64,000 nucleotides of DNA, taken from assembly GCF_025499425.1 (NCBI RefSeq), contig NZ_JAIMCB010000016.1:30926-94925 (forward strand). Direction: 5' to 3'. Each line of letters opens with the position of its first letter. Positions within the stretch are counted from its first letter, which is position 1. Of this stretch, positions 58,432 to 64,000 are shown one piece after another. The stretch comes from Acidiferrimicrobium sp. IK. GTDB taxonomy: Bacteria > Actinomycetota > Acidimicrobiia > Acidimicrobiales > Palsa-688. The translations under genes and the position numbers were made by a program. The notes below the pieces were generated by a model. The model was not told the DNA's origin, did not search any database, and worked only from the letters and a program-made list of their open reading frames with translations.

Positions 58432-59302
58432 CCCCCACCGGCTCGGCCTGGCCCCCGCCAGGGGAGGCAGGCGCGGGGCCCGAGTCTTCGCTGTCGCCCT
58501 CGGCCATCTCGTCCATCGAGATCGGACCTCTGGCCCGGCCCGCGAAGAACTGGCGGACCACCGGGTTGTCCATGGCGTTCATCTCCTCCTTGGGTCCGAA
58601 CGCCACCAGCTTGGAACGGAAAAGCAGCCCCATGTAGTGAGCGGTGCGGTTCACCGACTCGATGTTGTGGGTGATGATGAAGAAGGTGGCTCCGGTCTCC
58701 GCCTGGGCGGTGTTGACCAGCTCGTCGAGGTAGGCGACGCGCACCGGGTCCAGCCCGGAGTCGGGCTCGTCGAAGAGGATGATCTCCGGGTCGAGGACCA
58801 GCGCCCGGGCCAGCCCGGCCCGCTTCTTCATCCCGCCGGACACCTCGCCGGGGAGCTTCTTCAGGTGGGCGACCAGCCCGACCAGCTCCGCCTTCTCCAT
58901 CACCTTCACCCGGATCTCGCGCTCGGAAGCCTTGGTGTGCTCCCGCAGCGGGAAGGCGATGTTGTCGTAGAGGCTCATCGAGCCGAACAGCGCCCCGTCT
59001 TGGAACAGGACCCCGAACTTCCGCCGGATCCGCAGCAGCTCCTTCTCCGACACGCCGACGACGGGGTCGCCGTCGACGTAGATCTGCCCGGCCTCGGGCC
59101 GCAGCAGGCCGATGATCACCTTCAACATGACGGACTTGCCGGTCCCGGACGGGCCGAGGATGGCGGTGGTCTTGCCCCGGGGAACGTCGTAGGTGACGTC
59201 TTCGAGCACCCGGTGGGAGCCGAACTGCTTGGTCACCCCCCGGATTGAGATGATCGCGTCGTCGGGGACGACGACGGGGTCGGATCGGGTCTTGGCGAAC
59301 AT
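58418..59302 (-). CDS. Mce-associated ABC transporter ATPase (MlaF/Mkl-like)
   Basis: A 294-residue ATPase. Walker A is GPSGTGKS, Q-loop FGVLFQDGALFGSMSLYDNIAFPLRE, signature SGGMKKRAGLARAL, Walker B IILFDEPDSGLDP and switch THNIES. The FQDGALFxSM form is that of MlaF/Mkl, the ATPase that powers Mce lipid importers. The tail after residue 260 is acidic and low complexity. It would pair with YrbE permeases encoded outside the window. ATG at 59302 overlaps the preceding stop (TGATG). Confidence 0.88.
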   Translation of the reverse strand: MFAKTRSDPVVVPDDAIISIRGVTKQFGSHRVLEDVTYDVPRGKTTAILGPSGTGKSVMLKVIIGLLRPEAGQIYVDGDPVVGVSEKELLRIRRKFGVLFQDGALFGSMSLYDNIAFPLREHTKASEREIRVKVMEKAELVGLVAHLKKLPGEVSGGMKKRAGLARALVLDPEIILFDEPDSGLDPVRVAYLDELVNTAQAETGATFFIITHNIESVNRTAHYMGLLFRSKLVAFGPKEEMNAMDNPVVRQFFAGRARGPISMDEMAEGDSEDSGPAPASPGGGQAEPVGVSGD

Positions 59303-59739
59303 CAGAGGCTCTCCACCATGGTGTCGAGGGTCCGGATACGGCGGGCGAGGGTGCCGAGGATGGCGAAGGCCAGGCGGGGGACCTCCGCGAGCAAGGCGTT
59401 GAAGTCGGTGGCGTCGACCACCAGCACCTGGAGGTCGGTCGTGGCGGTGACCGTCGCGGTGCGCGGCTCGCCGTCGAGCAGCGACATCTCCCCGACCACC
59501 TCGCCCGGCCCGACCACCGCGAGCGAACGGCCGCCTCGGGTGACCTCAGCGGTTCCCGACACAATGACGTAGGCCACCCCGCCTTGCTGTCCCTCACGGG
59601 TCAGTACGCCGCCGGCGGACACCTCCTCTTCGACGACGACCTCTGCGATGGCGGCCAGGTCGGACCGGGAGAGGCCCTCGAGGATGCTCAGGCGTTTGAT
59701 CCGCTCGATCTTGTCGTTGCGTTGCAGCCGGAAGACCAT
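59302..59739 (-). CDS. Cyclic-nucleotide-binding domain protein
   Basis: A 145-residue single-domain protein of the cNMP-binding (Crp-like sensor) fold. It has LTREGQQGGVAYVIVSGTAEVTRGGRSLAVVGPGEVVGEMSLLDGEPRTATVTATTDLQVLVVD, the GEMSLLDGEPRTATV stretch being the phosphate-binding cassette. There is no DNA-binding domain. It is encoded within the mce operon directly before the ATPase, with stop-start overlap, so it may couple cyclic nucleotide levels to lipid import. That role is inferred. ATG at 59739 or GTG at 59742. Confidence 0.82.
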   Translation of the reverse strand: MVFRLQRNDKIERIKRLSILEGLSRSDLAAIAEVVVEEEVSAGGVLTREGQQGGVAYVIVSGTAEVTRGGRSLAVVGPGEVVGEMSLLDGEPRTATVTATTDLQVLVVDATDFNALLAEVPRLAFAILGTLARRIRTLDTMVESL

Positions 59740-59750
59740 CACGATTCCCC

Positions 59751-60497
59751 TTAATGCACCGAGGCGGCGACGTCGAGCAGCCAGCGGCCGCCCTGGTGGA
59801 CCATTGTGTACTCGAACGCCTCGGTCTGGGCCGAGGGCGTCTTGGACGCCGAGTTGGCGACGGTCTGGTCGACGACGACGAGGACCGTGACCCGGTTACC
59901 GCTGGCGCTCTTCACGCCGTAAGACGCCAGCTTGGCGCTGGAGGTCGCCTTGTACTGGGTGAGGACCTTGACCAGGCTCTGCGCCCCTTTGTTGAACGTG
60001 GTGCCGAAACCGGGCGTCGAGAAGGACTTCACCTCGGCGAAGAACTGGTTGAGGTGGTTGTAGTCGTAGGTGGCCAGCGCCAGCGCGTCGGACTTCGCGG
60101 CGTTGACCGCGGCGGCGCGGTCCGCGGCCGCCGCGCTGTTGGTGTGGTTCTGGTAGGCGAACCATCCGGCCGCGCCGAGCGCGGCGATCAGCACCACGCT
60201 CACCATCGTCCGTGCCACCGTCAGGTGGGAAAAGAGCCGCCGGGCGCGTCCCGCCCGCCGCGGGGCGTCATCGCCGAATGCCTCTTCCCCCTCGCCGGGC
60301 GCCTCCTCCTCGCCGGCGCCCGGCCCGCTCGTTGTCAACCCGGAACTCTCGTCCGTGTCCTGGGCAGCCAGCATGGGAGCCTCGGGCTCTACGAGGCCTA
60401 CCTCACCGCTGTGGCGCCACCGGGAGAGCAGGTCCTCACCGGACTGGGCCATGGCTGGTTGGGGCAAAGTGGAGGATGGGGCGGCGTTGTCGGTCAT
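59751..60497 (-). CDS. Mce-associated membrane protein
   Basis: A 248-residue protein. An acidic, low-complexity N-terminus of about 85 residues leads to one membrane helix (TMVSVVLIAALGAAGWFAY). The exported part (NTF2-like Mce-associated domain) has AAVNAAKSDALALATYDYNHLNQFFAEVKSFSTPGFGTTFN and ends with YTMVHQGGRWLLDVAASV. Such proteins stabilise or assist Mce complexes. It overlaps the preceding MCE gene by 4 bases. Confidence 0.83.
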   Translation of the reverse strand: MTDNAAPSSTLPQPAMAQSGEDLLSRWRHSGEVGLVEPEAPMLAAQDTDESSGLTTSGPGAGEEEAPGEGEEAFGDDAPRRAGRARRLFSHLTVARTMVSVVLIAALGAAGWFAYQNHTNSAAAADRAAAVNAAKSDALALATYDYNHLNQFFAEVKSFSTPGFGTTFNKGAQSLVKVLTQYKATSSAKLASYGVKSASGNRVTVLVVVDQTVANSASKTPSAQTEAFEYTMVHQGGRWLLDVAASVH

Positions 60498-61597
60498 GGT
60501 TGGACTCCCGGTGCGTTGGCGGATCCCCGCTGTTGGAGCGTGGGACCGCTGGACGTGCAGGTTCGACTGAGGTCAAGCGGTGCCGACGCCGCGGTGGGCT
60601 CACCCATCGGGGCGTTGGCGTAGGTACAGGTTGGTTCGCTGTCGTTTAGGAAGAACTTGGCGTTGATGGTGCCTGGTCCGATCGTCCCCTGAAGGTTGCT
60701 CGTGACTACCGGCAATACCTGCAAGAGAGCCTGAACTGCCGGCTGATTGTTGTCGGCCACGTCGGCGACGGTGGCCGAGTGACCGGTGAGCGAAATGACC
60801 GACGAGGTGTCGGCGGCTAGCAGGGCCTGCAACTGGGTCGCCGCCGCGGTGCCATTGGACAGCAAGCTCGTGACATCAGCGGAAGAGCTGTCGAGCTGAG
60901 CGGTTAGTGAAGCCAGACTGGCGGAGAAGCTCCGCACGTCTGGGTTGGTGGCCTGCGCCGTCGCCAGGAGAGTTCTCCCCTGATCGATCAAGTCGTTGGC
61001 CTGGGGCGCCACCGTCCCGAGGGTAGAGAAGAGGCGCTCGGTCGAGTCGAGAAGGATGTGCAGCTGGGGGCCGCTGCCCTGCAGGGTGGTGGTAAGCGTG
61101 TCGAGCAGCCTGGAGAAGGCCACGGTGTTGACGCTGTTGGTGAAGCCGCCAGCGTGGATCAGTACGTCTTCGACGGTGACGGGCACCGTAGTGCTGCTCG
61201 AGCGCACGACGCTCCCGTCGTGCAGCCACGGCCCCGATGCCGCGAGAGCGGCCCGAACGGAGTTCGGCGGTGTGAAGTCGAGGTACTGCTCGCCGACCGC
61301 CGAGAGGTCGTGGACCGCCGCCTGGCTGTCCGCAGGGATCTTGGTGCCGGGGTTGACGCGAAGGTGCGCCGTCACCCCTTCCGGACGCAGCGACAGGCTC
61401 GAGACTCGGCCAACGTCGACGCCCCGGTAGGCGACGTATGCTCCGCTGTAGAGGCCCCCGGCACGGGACAGCTGTACCGACACCGCGTAGGGCTGGGCGC
61501 CCACCCTGAGCTGGAGGACGCTGAAGAGGATGTAGGACACCCCGGCGAGGACGATGGCAGTCAGCAGACCGAGGCGAATCACGATCTTTCCGGTCAC
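60494..61597 (-). CDS. MCE family protein (MceF-position)
   Basis: A 367-residue MCE protein. One N-terminal helix (KIVIRLGLLTAIVLAGVSYILF) anchors it, followed by the MlaD/MCE domain (VSVQLSRAGGLYSGAYVAYRGVDVGRVSSLSLRPEGVTAHLRVNPGTKIPADSQAAVHDLSAVGEQYLDF). A helical region and a Ser/Thr/Pro-rich tail follow. It would form part of the extracytoplasmic lipid-binding ring or tunnel. Last of the MCE genes, matching the position of mceF. Overlaps both neighbours by ATGA. Confidence 0.87.
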   Translation of the reverse strand: MTGKIVIRLGLLTAIVLAGVSYILFSVLQLRVGAQPYAVSVQLSRAGGLYSGAYVAYRGVDVGRVSSLSLRPEGVTAHLRVNPGTKIPADSQAAVHDLSAVGEQYLDFTPPNSVRAALAASGPWLHDGSVVRSSSTTVPVTVEDVLIHAGGFTNSVNTVAFSRLLDTLTTTLQGSGPQLHILLDSTERLFSTLGTVAPQANDLIDQGRTLLATAQATNPDVRSFSASLASLTAQLDSSSADVTSLLSNGTAAATQLQALLAADTSSVISLTGHSATVADVADNNQPAVQALLQVLPVVTSNLQGTIGPGTINAKFFLNDSEPTCTYANAPMGEPTAASAPLDLSRTCTSSGPTLQQRGSANAPGVQP

Positions 61598-62739
61598 GGG
61601 ACCGACGCCCCCAACTGGTCGAGGGCTCCAGAGGACTGAGACGAGCCGGCGGGCTGGGACGAGCTGTCGGTGCTCAGCCCGTCAGGCGGCACGTAGTTGG
61701 ACTGTGGGTTCAAAGGGTTGCAGTGCGCTGGATTGGCGGCGGGAATCAAGTGAGGGGTGCATGACACGCCGGGGAATATCCCGACGAAGTCGACCTGTGC
61801 CTGTGCATAACCGGCTGGGGCCACGTGCTTGGCAGCGTCGAGGAAGCGGTTGACGTCGGTGAGGTCCCGCCCGATCTGATCCTGGATCCCGGCCAGCTGC
61901 AGGGAGACCGGCGCGAGCTGCTTGCTGTCCGCGATCAGATTGGCGCCGCTCGTCTGCAACAGAGAGGTGACCGCCGGCGTCAGCTTGTTGACGCCCGCGA
62001 GCAACTGGTGGAGGGCCGCCGTATTGTCCTCCAGCGTCTGTGCCGCGACCGGCAGCGTGTTGAGAGCGGCGACGATGGACGAGCTCCCGGCGTCGAGCTG
62101 GCCCGCCACGTTGCCGACCGACCTCAGGGCATGGTCGATGCTGGCGTCATTGGAGGCGAGCGATGTAACGGTGCTGTTGAGCTGCGAGAGGAGGGTCCCG
62201 ATCTCGGGCCCGCGGCCTCCGAGGACCTGGTTGAGTTCGGAGACGACACTCTCGGCCTGCTGGAGGCCTCCCCCGTAGAGCACTGCAGCGAGGGCAGCGA
62301 AGGTGTCGGCCACGCTCGGGGCGGCCCGGGTCTGGGCAGCGGAGAGGGTCGCGCCCGGCCTCAAGCGGGGGTGCCCCGGATTGATAGGTGGGACGGTCAA
62401 GGCAATGAACTCGTCACCGAGCGGGGTCGAGAACCGGGCCTCGGCCGTGGTGCCCGCCGGCAGGTCGACGCCGTGCTGGATGGTCATACCGACCAACGCC
62501 TGGTAGTCGCGAGCCTTGATCGAGGTGACCCGCCCGATAACGGCATCGCCTTCACGCACCTCTGCGTTGGGCGCCAAGTTTTGCACGTTGGCGAACACCG
62601 CGTTGAGCCGGTAGCCGCTTGCCGTTCCCCCGATCTGGGGTAGCGACTGAAGGCTGACGCCGCAGCCGCTGACTAGCGCTGCGACTGCGCTGGCAGCCGC
62701 GGCGAAACCGGCCCAGCGAAAGCGCGACTGCCTGCTCAT
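61594..62739 (-). CDS. MCE family lipoprotein (MceE-position)
   Basis: A 381-residue MCE protein with a lipoprotein signal: ALVSGC (lipid-modified Cys near residue 26). The MCE domain follows: YRLNAVFANVQNLAPNAEVREGDAVIGRVTSIKARDYQALVGMTIQHGVDLPAGTTAEARFSTPLGDEFIAL. A long helical region (coiled-coil-like, ESVVSELNQVLGGRGPEIGTLLSQLNS) extends beyond. Its place and lipobox match MceE (LprK-type) lipoproteins. ATGA overlaps on both sides. Confidence 0.88.
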   Translation of the reverse strand: MSRQSRFRWAGFAAAASAVAALVSGCGVSLQSLPQIGGTASGYRLNAVFANVQNLAPNAEVREGDAVIGRVTSIKARDYQALVGMTIQHGVDLPAGTTAEARFSTPLGDEFIALTVPPINPGHPRLRPGATLSAAQTRAAPSVADTFAALAAVLYGGGLQQAESVVSELNQVLGGRGPEIGTLLSQLNSTVTSLASNDASIDHALRSVGNVAGQLDAGSSSIVAALNTLPVAAQTLEDNTAALHQLLAGVNKLTPAVTSLLQTSGANLIADSKQLAPVSLQLAGIQDQIGRDLTDVNRFLDAAKHVAPAGYAQAQVDFVGIFPGVSCTPHLIPAANPAHCNPLNPQSNYVPPDGLSTDSSSQPAGSSQSSGALDQLGASVP

Positions 62740-63917
62740 CGGCGCTGCGCCGCCAGGAGAGCGGGGAGGGACATATCGGGGCCGGCGGGACCGCCGGGAG
62801 CCAGCTGGAGCTCGGCGGCGGCGGCACCGAATGCGCAGATCGGGTCAAGGGTCGTGGTCTTGTTGCCCTCGACGAATTGCCGGACCGCGCGGGCCGTGTC
62901 AGAACCGCAGATGGTCTGGAGCGCTCCGAGGGAATCACCGGCGCCATCAACGCGAGCCATGATCACCTTCTTCGGTTGGCCGGGAACGGTGTAATCGATG
63001 CCCACGGTGTTGGAGAGGTTCTGGCCGGCCAGGGGCGTCAGCTCCAGCGCCTGGGCCAGGCTGCGCTGCTGGGCGGCCACCGCCGACACCGCCGTATCCA
63101 GGTTGCGGACGGTGCCACCGATCGCTGATCCGTTGGCCTTTACGAACGTGGCGACGTCAGCCAGCGTCTGCTGCAGGGTCGACAGAGCCGCCGCCAACTG
63201 ACCCCTCTCATCGTTGAGCTGACCAGCGGCGCCGGAGAGTGAGGAAGTGAACTGTTCGTAGTTCTGACTGTCGGCAGCCAGCACCGAGACGAACGAGTCC
63301 AGTTGGCTGAGCGTGCCAGCCAGCTGTGGAGCGTCGGCGGCCAGCCCCGTGGCGGCGGCGGAGGCCGCCGCAATGGTGTCGTGCAGCGGCTGGCCCTGCC
63401 CGTCAAGCTGACGGTTGAGCTGAGTGATCAGGTTGGAGAGCACACCGGACTTGTCCGCTGCGGTGGGTCCGAGTGCGACGAACAGCGAGTTGAGAGTGCC
63501 GAGGATCTGGTCCACTGTGAGCGGCTCGGAGGTCCGGGTGACGGGGAGGGTCGCGCCGTCGGCCAGCGTGGGTCCTCCGCCGTAGGCCGGGGAGAGCTCG
63601 ACGTTGCGATCATTGACCACCTGTGGCGCATCCAGGATCGCCGACACGCCAGCCGGGATCTTCCACCGCTTCTGCACGGACATGGTGACCAGCACTCCGC
63701 CCGGCTGGGGGGACACCGACGTGACGGATCCGACCGGCATCCCCAGGACGTCGACGTGATTGCCTGCGTACAGTCCGGGCGCCTGCGCGAAGACGGCGCG
63801 TATTGTCCGCATCGACGTCTGTCCGGAGCGGGCCACGACAACTCCGACAACGCCGGCGAGGATGATTACGCCGACTAAGAGGCCGCGCGGATAGGCGAAG
63901 GAGCCCCTGACCAGCAT
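62736..63917 (-). CDS. MCE family protein (MceD-position)
   Basis: A 393-residue MCE protein. The N-terminal helix is GLLVGVIILAGVVGVVVARSG, then the MCE domain (TIRAVFAQAPGLYAGNHVDVLGMPVGSVTSVSPQPGGVLVTMSVQKRWKIPAGVSAILDAPQVVNDRNVELSP). A long helical region follows with LNDERGQLAAALSTLQQTLADVATFVKANG. ATG at 63917 is the conventional start, but the frame stays open to the window edge, including a GTG nearby, so the start may lie further upstream. Upstream mce and YrbE genes are outside. Confidence 0.86.
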   Translation of the reverse strand: MLVRGSFAYPRGLLVGVIILAGVVGVVVARSGQTSMRTIRAVFAQAPGLYAGNHVDVLGMPVGSVTSVSPQPGGVLVTMSVQKRWKIPAGVSAILDAPQVVNDRNVELSPAYGGGPTLADGATLPVTRTSEPLTVDQILGTLNSLFVALGPTAADKSGVLSNLITQLNRQLDGQGQPLHDTIAAASAAATGLAADAPQLAGTLSQLDSFVSVLAADSQNYEQFTSSLSGAAGQLNDERGQLAAALSTLQQTLADVATFVKANGSAIGGTVRNLDTAVSAVAAQQRSLAQALELTPLAGQNLSNTVGIDYTVPGQPKKVIMARVDGAGDSLGALQTICGSDTARAVRQFVEGNKTTTLDPICAFGAAAAELQLAPGGPAGPDMSLPALLAAQRR

Positions 63918-63943
63918 CTCCGCGCCGTTTGAGGGGCATCCAC

Positions 63944-63998
63944 CGGTCGTCGTGTTGGCCCGAGTTTGATCTCGGGTGCGACCAACAACCGACGACCG
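63944..63998. repeat. Long imperfect inverted repeat at the window edge
   Basis: Arms CGGTCGTCG-TGTTGG-CCCGAG and CTCGGG...CCAACA..CGACGACCG pair around a TTTGAT loop, with bulges of 5 and 2 bases on the right side. That gives 21 pairs. It lies just upstream of the MceD-position gene; bases 63918-64000 hold no gene I can support. Confidence 0.75.
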
Positions 63999-64000
63999 AG

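Noticed and set aside
1..64000. tRNA, rRNA, insertion sequences, phage or CRISPR loci
   Set aside because: No cloverleaf-like or rRNA sequence, no transposase or integrase protein and no spaced repeats were seen in either strand; a covariance-model scan would settle small RNAs.

Overview
The window is high-GC DNA (about 70% G+C by eye) with frequent GTG starts, short intergenic gaps and ATGA/GTGA stop-start overlaps. An mce lipid-import operon, many acyl-CoA catabolic genes, DUF1206, DUF6458 and DUF6131 membrane proteins, a mycoredoxin-like protein and TetR regulators point to an actinomycetote. An uncultured-type soil or water lineage such as Acidimicrobiia is plausible, but the exact taxon is inference. 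I saw no tRNA, rRNA, CRISPR array, integrase or transposase. No gene-free stretch exceeds 300 bases.

Layout. 1-4.1 kb: the end of an acyl-CoA synthetase, a single-chain biotin-dependent acyl-CoA carboxylase and a TetR regulator, all overlapping. 4.2-6.8 kb (minus): a ferric-reductase-like NAD(P)H oxidoreductase, an exported FMN-binding protein with an SGAT flavinylation motif, and ApbE; together they form a flavin-based extracytosolic electron-transfer cassette. 6.9-15.8 kb: enoyl-CoA hydratase, SDRs, a DUF1206 protein, a TetR/MFS efflux pair with a perfect 27-bp operator, a thioesterase and a double-domain CaiB/BaiF CoA-transferase. 15.8-16.5 kb: a cassette of tiny genes, partly membrane proteins. 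16.7-31 kb: signalling and envelope genes: two ECF sigma factors, a repeat-bearing membrane protein, two SpoIIE-type phosphatases (one with a LOV blue-light domain), a MecA-like penicillin-binding protein, PhzF, HxlR and glutaredoxin.

31-37.4 kb (mostly minus): an aerobic benzoyl-CoA epoxidation (box) operon of boxC, boxB, benzoate-CoA ligase and an alpha/beta hydrolase, with a divergent PaaX-family regulator that has no conventional start codon. prfC follows. 39-58.4 kb: a large CoA-thioester catabolic region with P450, a DUF35-thiolase fusion, two acyl-CoA dehydrogenases, a double hot-dog dehydratase, a CoA ligase, enoyl-CoA hydratases, a CaiB transferase, an APH-like protein, SMP-30 and TetR and GntR regulators. 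Six promoters here share one palindrome, AAAATMG-N4-CKATTTT, which ties the scattered divergent units into one regulon. This is the most interesting new signal in the window. Substrate choice (cyclic, branched or steroid-like acid) is inferred.

58.4-64 kb (minus): the distal half of an mce operon (three MCE proteins, one a lipoprotein, and a Mce-associated protein), with a cyclic-nucleotide-binding-domain protein and the MlaF/Mkl-type ATPase at its end. The window ends in a long imperfect hairpin.
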